64,000 nucleotides of DNA from Diadema setosum (lineage: Eukaryota; Echinodermata; Echinoidea; Diadematoida; Diadematidae), in assembly GCF_964275005.1 (NCBI RefSeq), contig NC_092688.1, positions 48,601,748 to 48,665,747 on the forward strand, given 5' to 3'. The notes beneath the pieces were generated by a model. The model saw nothing but the letters and a program-made list of their open reading frames with translations, had not been told where the DNA came from and searched no databases. Below, in pieces: positions 1 to 9,999 of the stretch. The position numbers and the translations under genes were made by a program. Every line of letters begins with the position of its first letter. Positions within the stretch are counted from its first letter, which is position 1.

Positions 1-2880
1 ATACTCTGCAACAAACACTAATTTGCTCCGTCGACATAGCTCTATTTGCATTTGCGGACATTTGCTACTCCCCAGTTATATCGAGGCTTGCTGACTTTCT
101 GAAGTTGCATGGCGGTGACCAATAAAAACAAAACAGAAGAATAAAGCCGCCCCAAAACTCTCTCTTTTCGATTAATGCCCATAATATACATAGCGTGCCT
201 ATTTTGTGTTTGCTCATTAGTTTGTTTGAATTAAAATTAATGTTCGTTTTTTGTATATCTTTTGGTATGATTATCATGGCACTATCTATCATATTTCCTG
301 TCACTTTATCCTTTCCATTAAGTGTCGAAGTAAATTTGCTCTGAAGAGTGTTTCGTATATTTAGTAACATTAACTCACCCGTTTTGCAGAATCATTAGTA
401 TTAAGAAGGATGTTTTGCTATCTCTCGTTGCGCTCGTAATTTTGGTGAATACACTGTATGTAGATATCTTGCTATTGGCGTGTTGGTACATGGGAATTGT
501 TTGTTGAGGTGTCTATGTCAAAATGATATCGAAATGTTGGTGATGATTGTGGCTCTGATTATTTGGAGTAGTACAGAGTATTTGATTATGAATATAGTAA
601 TCACGATTTTAACAAAGGGTGACAGATACGATTTCGCCGTTGATAGTGTCCTTTGAAATGCCGGTTTTTTTTTTCACTCTTTTCCCCTAAATATTCCCCA
701 AAGTGTTTATCGCATAGTTGAATAACAACTCTAAGAACACGAAGAATGCAACAGCTCGCATGTGTGGGGATGCCCTCGCATTTGATTATGTGACAGTGGA
801 TGAATTGTTAATATCCCCAAAATAGCAAAATTTTGGAGAGGGAGGTGCTCCACTGATACTGAAAATTAAACTTTGCTCACTATAAGTTTGATATCTTGTC
901 TGACCACCTCCAAATTTGATGTCGTTTCCTGAAACTTATTACGCATATATATATGTACGTTGTATAAGATATGTTTAATTTGTGTTAAAGTATTTTGGTT
1001 ACCATGGCAACAAATAAACATAAGCAAGTTCCGTTTCACATTTTGACCCATTCTTAGTTTCTTGTTACTTATCATTTTATGTATTCGCAACATAAAATAA
1101 TAAAATTTTATACTTTTAATGGAAGTATTCAATTATGTTTGAAATAGCTACAGTGCCCTCTTGTGTTTTGTCTTGATTTTTTTTTTTTCTGTGGTAAACA
1201 CCATTTTCTTAAGATTTGGTCCTGTAAATGCTCCGAAAAGGTCAAAATGAAGTTCAAATGTGTCTTAATATGTCTAGATAAAAATCAACAGCAAAAAACT
1301 AGTTGCATTTTCGCCTTAACTGCCCGATATATAAAAATGGTTAATTGAATATTAGTCAATGGGATTCTCTTTGTTTTCTTTGTATTTTGACAAATTGCTC
1401 CCTCTTTGTGGTTTCCAAGAAAAGTTTTGATGGTGCCATTTTGTAGAGTATGTCTTGATAATTTACATTTGTGCCACATTTCAGAGCAATTGATAGAAAA
1501 ATATTGAGTTTATAGAGGGAGCGGATTGTGCCCTCCATGGTTTACCAAGCTGAAAAAAGGTATTTAGAGTTATGAGGGTTAACGGCTGATACTGAGACTA
1601 AGCTACTTCTCTGGAATTGCTATCATAGCAAAATATCATCTACAGATACATACCATTTCAAAATGCAAGCAGAATTTGTCCCTTTAAGTGGTACCAATAT
1701 CGTAAAAATCTGGTCTTGGCCCATGGACTATTAGCTCAGTGAACCACACAGATACTATTTCACTTTCTGAAAAATTGAACCATGAACAAATATCTCATTT
1801 ATTCTTTTCAATATTTGTCTCGTTGTGCATACTTTTTCTTTGCCATTGACCACATGCAGCCAATATAGCATACTTCAGTACATTTTGAAAATCAGAGTCG
1901 AAGGCAATGATGCCCACTAACCATCAATGCTAGGTTGCTACCCACAAACCGTTACTGGCAACTGAATCCTGCAAGTCACATACAAATGTACTGAGCTATA
2001 CTCTATCCATTCAAATAATGCTCCGATATTTTGTTTGGTGAAATCATCCATCAAGCAATGACAATATACACTTCTGTGAATTCAGGTATGGTGGTGTGTT
2101 TATCACTTGCACTAAAGAAAATCATAATCTGCTCTTTCTTGTTTTCTCAGAGAGAGAGAAAAAAGAGAAGAACAAAATCATGAAATACAATGTAGGGCCT
2201 ATGAGAGTAAAATTTCAAGTTGACTGACATGGTAAATCACCAAGCAAGTATGCCACGTCATGTACAAAGAGGGAAAAACTCATGAACGAACAGGTATTAC
2301 CGGACAGCATGGTAATTCCGGACATGCACATTTTTGCGTACTAATGACATTCAGAGCACACGAAAACTTTGTAGATTAGCCTCACAGAATGATGTATGGA
2401 CTGAAATAAAAAAAAAAGAAGAAAGAAATGCAACCTAAAACTGTAAAAACGCAAAGAAATTCACATCATACCTCAGATTTGGAAGAAGTTATCGATTTTT
2501 CACAAGGTTTCATCATGTGAACTGTTCGAAATGTTCAAGTTAGACATGTATTTTACCGTAAAATACGAAATTTGAGCCTAATTTGCCAATTTTTTCTAAA
2601 AACATCGTCCACTGGATAGGAATGTGTACGGTGAATCGTGGATATGAATTGTGATTCTGGTGCAAGGACGTTGATTATTCCATTACAAAAATCGTGTCCG
2701 GAATTTATAACGCGATTTTACACCGTGCAAAAAGACAACTTATTGGGGAGGGGTGCATTTGAAGTCTATTTTTCAAAATTCAGAGCAAAAAAAAAAAAAA
2801 AAAAAAAGCGTCCGGTGATATGATCAACTCTCCTACTACGTGTAAACGAATGGTCATGAATAGCAATTGCATTTGTCCAG
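1..2880. other. Intergenic, no gene seen
   Basis: AT-rich DNA with short chance open frames only. Two places near 1150 and 1400 and one near 1530 carry the phrase 'gtgccctc/gctccctctttgtgg' followed by T-rich text. They loosely resemble the repeat units inside the nested element at 36964-37907, so an old copy of that repeat family may lie at about 1140-1540. A pure A run sits near 2790-2808. I see no exon-like segment. Confidence 0.5.
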
Positions 2881-4090
2881 ACACTGTGCACTAGATTAGA
2901 TACTCTGGTCTAGACCCTTCTAGATTCTAATCTAAAGTAGTCACAGACTACACCGTGTAGCTCGTATCTGTTAGATGCCAAGAGTTCTACAAGTAGCGAG
3001 GCTACATAATACAAGAAGTTCTAGGTACTACAAGTTGTAGGTTCTATACCTGATCTTGACCGAAAGATCGGTCTGTATCTGGTCGTCGGGGAAATGTTCC
3101 GCGGAGACTACGTCTGGCTTCACGGATCCCCTCCTTGTCTACGGAGGAGAGCGATAACGTCATAAAAATTAAAAGTAAAAGACTCCTCCGCTCCGGACAG
3201 ACGGATCTTTCTGTCTATTGACCGATTCTGTGACGCGCTATGTGTATTTTTTGGCATGGGCGCAGCCATAGTGGGTGTATCAGCCGACCCCCCCCCCCCT
3301 CCACACTCCCCCACCCCTCTTCCTACATTAGCACGCGCGCAGAATGAAAAACTGCTTTAGCCAATAGGCGTCTCGTACTGAGTGTGCGAATGCTTGCTTA
3401 GTGCGCGAACCTTTGTTACAAGTGCGTGTAAACCTGTTGCCCCGGGGTGGGGGAGAGCAGGGGGGGGGGGGGGTCTGCTGATACACCCACTATGGCTGCG
3501 CCCTGTGCCGTAAAGTGTCTGCTGCCCTCAACGAACCTGAATCGGTCAATAGGCCTACTAATGATAGACCTCTAACGAGTGTTATAGCTAGTTAGGGTGG
3601 GTCGTTGGAGAGTAACGACTTAGATTCTAACGTTAGATCTAAGTTATTTATAGAAAGGCCTAGACTTCTACTAGCTAGGAATGTAGGTCATGTCTATAGC
3701 GGACCTACACTCAGCCAACTGTTAGGTTAGATGATGTTCTATATTGTAGGTGCCAAGAAGTATTATTGGAAAGACCTCCTTTTGAGACAGCCACCCCAAT
3801 TACACTAACGTTAGTACTAAAATAAGTGCAGATCTATACAACTCTAACTAGCCTAACCTTGCTTGCGATACGCACGGATGCACGCACTCACTTTTGTGTG
3901 GCTGTCTCGTAAGGAACTCTCGCCGAAATATTTTCTATTAAACGGTTTAGACTCTACAAGATGTATGCAACTGACAGTAAAAAAAAAGTCTAACGTTATG
4001 AAGAATCTCCGGTCTGTCCGGAGTCAAAATTTAGACTCTAATGTTAGAGACGTAGCTCGGTCTGCCTCATTAATAACGTTGTTACATGCC
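2880..4090. other. CTAG/TAACGTTAG-rich segment
   Basis: This stretch is crowded with CTAG, TAG/CTA and the palindrome-like string TAACGTTAG (near 3627 and 3802, with variants near 3990 and 4036), giving stops in nearly all frames. It flanks a GC-rich island on its right and contains the small foldback element at 3256-3504. No gene is recognised. Confidence 0.4.
3256..3504. mobile_element. Small foldback/MITE with G/C-run ends
   Basis: The segment begins GGGCGCAGCCATAGTGGGTG and ends with the reverse complement. The arms of about 40 bp continue through 'TATCAGC..GACCCCCCC' into poly-C on the left and poly-G on the right. The interior has no coding capacity. A target duplication is not clear, so the superfamily is not assigned. 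Both ends also carry GGCA/TGCC just outside, which may belong to the repeat. Confidence 0.6.
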
Positions 4091-4225
4091 AGACAGTTAC
4101 TTGCAGTTCACGCGACCGACGTCGACCCGGCGCGGCGCCGGCCCGCTTCCGGCCGTTCCCTGTACCCTGGCCCTTCCTGCAGCTCAGCTCCGCTCATCGA
4201 TCGAGCGAGCTCCAGCTGCCGGTAA
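4090..4225. promoter_or_regulatory. GC/CpG-rich island, possible promoter
   Basis: A short block in AT-rich DNA is dense in CpG (around 4120-4165, with GGCGCGGCGCCGGCC) and ends with a donor-like CTGCCG|GTAACG at about 4222. It could be a promoter with a non-coding first exon of a gene outside the window. No TATA box or coding exon is visible, and the open frames across it look like GC-driven chance. Confidence 0.25.
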
Positions 4226-5143
4226 CGTAGAGGTTTATTCAAACTTGATCGATGTAATTGGGACACATAGTATGGCGTGCAGACATTGCTTACATTATAA
4301 CATGTGTTGCATTATGACACGCACTCCCCACTGACCTGTTTGCGATGAAACTGAGGCTTTTTGCACTTATAAGGAGGATATGTTGCCAAAAATTTCCTGC
4401 TGGTCGAGGTCGAAAGGACGACACCGCACGCACTGCGCACACGGTACACAGGTAGGTACCGCGGTAACACCGTAGGTACACACACGCAGGGGGACCGATG
4501 CGACCGGATCTGTAAAGCAGCTATATTACACACGTCACTCACAACTCGTCGATTAGCAACGAGACGCGATCTACAAAACCGTATGATGAATAGAATCGGA
4601 TGTACGCGTACGTAGTCACATGATACAAAATCAAGCGCAGGCACTTTTCATGATGGCGATCCCATCCTCACCACAGAACTATTTCTGTGATCCTCTGATC
4701 ACTAGTCACTATAGTAACCTTCAGATACATATTATGGATTAAGAGAATGCTACAATATTAGTAGAACACATTACTGAAAGTCTTTTCATTTTTTCATTTC
4801 ATTTCATTTATTTCCACATCCTGATAAAAAGCATTAATACAAAGGATACTAGGAACGATACATACACAGTATAACATTGGAACAAAAGAGGAAATGTTGA
4901 ACCTATTACAATTACACAACAGACAAACACAACAAAAAGCAATCATTTCAGTTTGTGGGGGGATCAACATAGACCATTGGTCTTTCAACGGCTGATCCCA
5001 AATATTACAGCTAAAATAGATTACATTTATGCAATAACAACAGAAAACTATACAGCAGAGAGAACATTATACATATAAGAAGGCAGGAGTCATCAAAGTG
5101 TGGTGCTTATACAATGAATAAAACTTGAAATTTATCTAATATC

Positions 5144-6637
5144 TTAATGAACAAGAAAGAATTTATAACTTCTTTTAAATATTGAAAGTCTATTACACAA
5201 CTTTATTGCATTTGGTAAATCATTCCATAAAACAGGTCCCATATATTTGAAAGTGTATCTTGAAATACAGTACTTAAAATTTGGGATATACAATCTATCA
5301 ACCTGTCTAGTATTATATTTATTCTTGTTTTGAATAAAAGAAGTATCAAGAAACCTTGGCAAAATGTTATTCATATATGAGTACATGATGACAGCGAGAA
5401 AGAATTTATTCATATCAAAAATCGTCAATAATTTATGTTCTTTGAATAAAAGACCTGTGTGGCTTAAAAATGGCCTATTACTTATCATACGGATTGCACG
5501 CTTTTGTAAAACAAAAATACGCTTTAAAAGATACTTTGCACAATTTCCCCAAACTATGTTACAGTAAGATAAATGAGGCATAATCAAAGAGTGATATAAC
5601 TTTAAAAGAATTTCAGAGGGCATAATTGCACGTATACTATTGATAGCACCTATTGCTCTGGAGACTTTACAGCATACTTCATTGACATGATATCTCCATG
5701 TTAAATGATCATCAATGATAACTCCAAGAAATTTGGTAGAACGAACAACTGGAATTTTAAAATCAGCAATCTTAACATCAAAATCATCAGTATTTACTAC
5801 TTTATTTCTTGGTCTAAATATCATGCATGATGTTTTTTCTGCATTTAATTTCAATTTATTGGCTATGAACCACTGATTAACTTTCTCTAATTCACAATTT
5901 AAGATTGCACTGATACTTTGTGTATCTTTACATGAAATAAAAAAACTAGTATCATCTGCATATGAGATCAACTCCAAATATTTGCTAGCATACTGTAAGT
6001 CATTTATATAAAGAATAAAAAGTAATGGACCTAAAACCGACCCCTGAGGTACACCAATATCTACATTCACACGGGGAGAAGAAAAACCATTATCTGTTAC
6101 ATACTGCTCACGATTTAAAAGATAACTCTTAAGCCAATTGAAGGCTGTACCTCTTATACCATAAAACTGCAGTTTACTCAACAATATGGTGTGGTCAATG
6201 CAATCAAAAGCCTTCGACAAATCAAAGAAAAGTCCTACTAACAGATTTTTGTTCTCAATAGAAGTTGTTATTTTGTCAATAAAGTCTAATAATGCCATAT
6301 AAGTGGAGTATTTTTGTCGAAATCCGAATTGTTTGTTGAATAATATATTATTTTGGGAAAGATAAGACATAAGACGTGTATGAACAAGTTTCTCAAATAT
6401 TTTAGAAAACACAGAGAGAATAGAAATTGGTCTATAATTTGATAAAACACTCTTCTCTCCTTTTTTATATATTGGCATAACTTTAGCTACTTTTAGATTA
6501 TCTGGAAATACACCCTTTTCTATAGAAAAATTAAATATATGACACAATGGTGTTACAAAATAATGTATTGACTTCTTTACAACCAAAGAATCGATGTCAT
6601 CAAAACCAGGACTCTTATTAGTTTTCAATTCCCGCAC
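5144..6637 (-). CDS. LINE 1 ORF2, reverse transcriptase half
   Basis: This encodes the reverse transcriptase and C-terminal region of the LINE. Visible RT blocks in order are LKTNKSPGFDDI, FPDNLKVAKVMPIYKKG, NYRPISILSVFSKIFEK, QFGFRQKYST, LFFDLSKAFDCIDH (first catalytic Asp), GVPQGSVLGPLLF and SYADDTSFF (the catalytic Asp pair). A thumb-like region and a conserved C-terminal stretch ending in 'PVLWNDLPNAIK...FKRSYKFFL' follow. The product would copy element RNA at a nicked target. The frame is uninterrupted for 497 residues and all catalytic acidic residues are present. It follows the endonuclease frame with one frame change, so the two were probably a single protein of about 1,000 residues. 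Confidence 0.88.
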   Translation of the reverse strand: MRELKTNKSPGFDDIDSLVVKKSIHYFVTPLCHIFNFSIEKGVFPDNLKVAKVMPIYKKGEKSVLSNYRPISILSVFSKIFEKLVHTRLMSYLSQNNILFNKQFGFRQKYSTYMALLDFIDKITTSIENKNLLVGLFFDLSKAFDCIDHTILLSKLQFYGIRGTAFNWLKSYLLNREQYVTDNGFSSPRVNVDIGVPQGSVLGPLLFILYINDLQYASKYLELISYADDTSFFISCKDTQSISAILNCELEKVNQWFIANKLKLNAEKTSCMIFRPRNKVVNTDDFDVKIADFKIPVVRSTKFLGVIIDDHLTWRYHVNEVCCKVSRAIGAINSIRAIMPSEILLKLYHSLIMPHLSYCNIVWGNCAKYLLKRIFVLQKRAIRMISNRPFLSHTGLLFKEHKLLTIFDMNKFFLAVIMYSYMNNILPRFLDTSFIQNKNKYNTRQVDRLYIPNFKYCISRYTFKYMGPVLWNDLPNAIKLCNRLSIFKRSYKFFLVH

Positions 6638-6641
6638 AGTC

Positions 6642-8312
6642 TTAACTATTTCGTCTGTTATGGATAGGCTTCAAGAAAAAAGAATGCGAGAATGATAAAT
6701 GTGGCAAGAAATGCATAGAATTTGTGTCAGGTTCAGGTAGGCTGTGTGCAAGTTTGGACCCTATATTACTAAAAAATATATTAAATGTATTGACAACAGT
6801 TTGAGGGTCAGATATAACTTCACCATCATGATTAATTTCCAGGTTTTGCACATCCGTCCTAGTTCTATTCAATACAGTATTTATTAATCGCCATGTACCT
6901 TTCATATCGTTACGTACTTTGTCAAACATATTACTATAATACTCTTTTTTACGAAAACGAATTGCACTGTAGACCATATTTTTATATTTAACATAAATTG
7001 ATCTTCTATACTGAGTTGGACTTTTTATGTATTTTCTGTACAACATATTTTTCTTCCTACATAATTTCTTTATGTCATCAGTAAACCACGGATTCATATT
7101 ACTTCTAGGGGGTCTTTTCTCTTTCAATGGAAAACACTGATTATATACATTAAGAAATTGCTGCATAAATAAATCATACATACCATTCACATCATTTTCA
7201 GCATACACTGTTTGCCAATTCATATCAATAAGCCTTGATTGAAATTGACATATATTTTCAGCAGTTATTATTCTCTTATATACTTTAGGGTGTACATTCA
7301 AACTTGGACAGTTGTGATGATCAATGATTGTAAATATACCAAAATGATCACTCACATCAGCCATAATAATACCCATTTTCATTACATTTTTTGCGTCATT
7401 TGTAAATATATTATCAATCAATGTTGCAGTATTTGCGGTAATTCTGGTTGGTTTTAATATCAGCGGAAGAAATGAAAAAGTAGCTAATAAATCTAAGAAA
7501 TAATTTCGATGTGAGTTAGAAGAGGAACTCAGTAGGTCGACATTAAAATCCCCGATTAAGTAACATATTTTTCTTTCACGTGTCACCTTGGCAAGAAATG
7601 TCTCCAATAAATACATAAATTCAATGACACTTTGTCCTGGAGGTCTATAAACTATGGCAAGAATTGCATTTAAGTTATGATTGCACTGTATTTCGGCCAC
7701 AATTGTTTCAATATGATCATTAAAAATGTCCAGGTCCTCCCGTCTCTTATATCGACTACTAGTTTGTATCAGACATGCAACTCCTCCTCCTCGCTTGTTT
7801 TTCCTACCTGATCCAATAAATGTGTAGCCAGGTATAGTAATTGATTCATGATTGCACAGCCATGTCTCTGTTAATGCTATAAAAGAGAAAGAATTCGATA
7901 TACTGGCAAGAACAGTGGTCAAATTGTCAAAACTTTTCTTAATACTTCGACAGTTGAAATGCACAATAGATAAAACGTTCGGATTGCTTGAATACACATC
8001 ATTGACAGCATTATCATACTCATGGGGCAAGATGTAGTTTACGTCCTCAGTAAGGAGCTTGTACCTGTCAAACATGGGATTTGCATTTTCAAAACTTTCT
8101 TGTGAACAGTTTATACATTCTTGATTATGATCACCAGAAATTTGCCTTCTACAAGTTACACATAAGTGACGATGGGTTGACGTTGACATCAAACAAATCA
8201 AACAAATCAAACATATATCCCGGAACTTAACTTGTATACATGCGAAAAAAAAAACCACAACAACAACACACAAATAAGTTAATACAAGTGATGTATAGAT
8301 GAAGACACTCAA
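6642..8312 (-). CDS. LINE 1 ORF2, zinc ribbon and APE-type endonuclease half
   Basis: This encodes the target-nicking endonuclease. APE-family motifs appear in order: HFNCRSIKKSFDNL, ALTETWL (catalytic Glu), GGGVACL, AIVYRPPG, LIGDFNVDLL (catalytic Asp/Asn), TLIDNIFTN and DVSDHFGIF (catalytic Asp-His). The likely start is the ATG at 8189 (MSTSTHRHLC) rather than the upstream one, because a compact C-x2-C...C-x2-C zinc-ribbon-like motif follows at once and the residues before it are hydrophobic chance sequence. The downstream end reads into a T-run near 6670, where the frame changes and the RT half continues. Apart from that change the ORF looks functional. Confidence 0.85.
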   Translation of the reverse strand: MSVFIYTSLVLTYLCVVVVVFFFACIQVKFRDICLICLICLMSTSTHRHLCVTCRRQISGDHNQECINCSQESFENANPMFDRYKLLTEDVNYILPHEYDNAVNDVYSSNPNVLSIVHFNCRSIKKSFDNLTTVLASISNSFSFIALTETWLCNHESITIPGYTFIGSGRKNKRGGGVACLIQTSSRYKRREDLDIFNDHIETIVAEIQCNHNLNAILAIVYRPPGQSVIEFMYLLETFLAKVTRERKICYLIGDFNVDLLSSSSNSHRNYFLDLLATFSFLPLILKPTRITANTATLIDNIFTNDAKNVMKMGIIMADVSDHFGIFTIIDHHNCPSLNVHPKVYKRIITAENICQFQSRLIDMNWQTVYAENDVNGMYDLFMQQFLNVYNQCFPLKEKRPPRSNMNPWFTDDIKKLCRKKNMLYRKYIKSPTQYRRSIYVKYKNMVYSAIRFRKKEYYSNMFDKVRNDMKGTWRLINTVLNRTRTDVQNLEINHDGEVISDPQTVVNTFNIFFSNIGSKLAHSLPEPDTNSMHFLPHLSFSHSFFLKPIHNRRNS

Positions 8313-8521
8313 GCAGAAGAGGCATATAAAGGTAATGCGTCTGAAAACCAGTCAGTGTGCAAACATTAGGGAAAAGGAAATATCATACAATCACGCAAAG
8401 CACTACTATTCAGGGTCAGATGTCCTTCCAAGGAAGTGTATAACTGCTAGGTGACTATAGAATAGGTTGTACAGTACATGTATCACTTGTCACAAAACAT
8501 GTTAAACATATATATCATAAA

Positions 8522-8905
8522 TTACAGTGACTTTATTTCTTTTTCATTGTGGATCACTTTTGTCACCTTCTTATTTCCTTTCAACAGCACAATTATCCGA
8601 CCATCCTTGCTCCAGGCATTTTCAACATTCTTGTTCGATCTTGCAGAGTTCAACAGTTCCTGATTCTTTTGCGTCAGATCCTCGACCAAAACCATCTTTT
8701 TTCCCTTCAGGTTCCTACGGTGGGCAATCATCTCCTGTCTCTTCCTGTATGCCTTGAATTTCACTATAATTCCTCGCGGAGATTCTGTGCCGTCCTTTCG
8801 CATTTTCCGTACCCCTACGCGATGACTTCTCTCGATGTCTGACTCCTGCAGATCCACTTTCAAGACGTCCTTTGCCAGCCCGACAATGATCTCATCTGTG
8901 TTCTG
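8522..8905 (-). pseudogene. LINE 1 ORF1 C-terminal fragment (RNA-binding protein)
   Basis: The frame reads DEIIVGLAKDVLKVDLQ, then SDIERSHRVG, PRGIIVKFKAYRKRQEMIA and KMVLVEDLTQKNQELL. This is the RRM-plus-C-terminal-domain layout of L1-type ORF1 proteins (transposase_22 family), an RNA chaperone that coats element RNA. The N-terminal coiled-coil part is absent: at 8905 the sequence changes to the arm of an inverted repeat. The same domain occurs at 17669-18070 upstream of another LINE of this group, so it belongs with ORF2 and is not a stray host gene. Confidence 0.7.
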
Positions 8906-9373
8906 AGGAAAATTAACAAACCTTTCAAAAGTTATGAAGTTATAAAGTTTCTGTGAAGCTCTGTGTAGTGCGAAGTTACTTCTGCATGAGATTACAACAG
9001 TGTGATGTCACATGCCTTAGAACGATACAAGGAAAATATGCCTACAAGGATAATTTCACGAAATTTCATTTTAGTTGAAGAAGTACCATACATTCCCTCG
9101 ACTTGTTATTGATGTATGTTAAGGGTAATACTACTCCTCCTGCCTTCTGAAAGAGGCAAGTAAAGTGCTCTTTTATTATGTGAGCAAGTGAAAGTTTTAA
9201 ATACCGATATTATGCTTTCTGTAGGGCCTATATTCATTCTATGCATACTAATGTATCATCACAAGCTGTGTCAAATAGCTAGTCTTCTCGTAGCTCATCA
9301 TCCAGCGATGGCGGCATTGAAACTTCAAAAAGTCATAACTTTTGAAGGGATTGTTCGATTTTCCTCAAACTTT
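8899..9373. repeat. Segment bounded by ~55-bp inverted repeats
   Basis: The left arm (from about 8899) starts CTGAGGAAAATTAACAAACC and continues CTTTCAAAAGTTATGA. The right arm, read inward from 9373, is TTTGAGGAAAATCGAACAAT and CCCTTCAAAAGTTATGA. The arms are imperfect. The interior has no ORF. It is probably a non-autonomous DNA element lying at the broken 5' end of LINE 1; no clear target duplication is seen. Confidence 0.45.
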
Positions 9374-9930
9374 GACTGATGTGTTCGACTATATAGTCCT
9401 TTATAAAGGTCAAAAAGTAATTTGCGGTCGAGTTCGGACCTTTCCATTCACTCGTCATGGGTGATAGGATGGATGGTATTCGAGGGACGACCACGTACTA
9501 ATGTATTCTCTTGTAGGTGCAGCTAGCTATCGCGGGCAGAGCTCTGTGTTTTCCTCCTTTTTTTTTTTCAAAGTGTGAACTCCTAAAGGAAATGTGGTAG
9601 AACTCGATTTTGTGGGGGTTTAATTGGGAGACAACAAATTCGACTATAATCGTTGCACGATAGAGGAGCACGGCCTTTTACCAAAACATGGATTTCATTT
9701 TCAAAACCGGAATATAATTAGGCATAACATTGTTTTAAAATACTCTCTCTCTCTGAGAGACACTCTACAGTCGCAGAAAGAACATTGGGTAGACCTGTCA
9801 CACTTTAAAATGCCCTTTATCAATCAGAAATAACAGGAAGAATGATAAAAAAGGGGGATAATAATTGATAAAACTCTCTATATAGACACGTGAGAGGGCT
9901 CTAATACATGAAACGTGCCTGGAAGACCGA
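9374..9930. other. Intergenic, no gene seen
   Basis: Unique-looking DNA without recognisable motifs lies between the inverted-repeat segment and the LINE remnants to the right. Confidence 0.4.
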
Positions 9931-9933
9931 TTG

Positions 9934-9990
9934 TTTCAAGTTTCAAGTTTATTCGAAGTTTCCACAATACAAACAATGGTGAACAAAAGA
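9934..9990 (-). mobile_element. 3' end scrap of a minus-strand LINE
   Basis: Read on the minus strand it has GAATAAA followed by (CTTGAAA)n, the same AATAAA-plus-short-tandem tail as the other LINEs in the window. Only the last few dozen bases are recognisable. It points opposite to the LINE that starts just to its right. Confidence 0.45.
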
Positions 9991-9999
9991 TCTTACGCA

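Larger units (their letters stand above)
4775..8905 (-). mobile_element. LINE 1: nearly intact CR1/Jockey-group non-LTR retrotransposon
   Basis: Read on the minus strand the element runs ORF1 C-terminal part (8905-8522), spacer, ORF2 endonuclease (8312-6642), reverse transcriptase (6637-5144), 3' UTR, then AATAAA followed by (ATGAA)n near 4783-4812. The motifs fit the CR1/L2/Jockey group, but I cannot fix the clade by eye. ORF2 is open except for one frame change near 6660-6680, which suggests a young insertion. An inverted-repeat segment (8899-9373) interrupts or replaces the 5' end just where ORF1 stops being readable. Confidence 0.85.

Noticed and set aside
3863-4644. Open frames of 110-120 residues on both strands
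   Set aside because: They lie in a CpG-rich patch where stops are rare. They overlap each other in opposite directions and show no domain.
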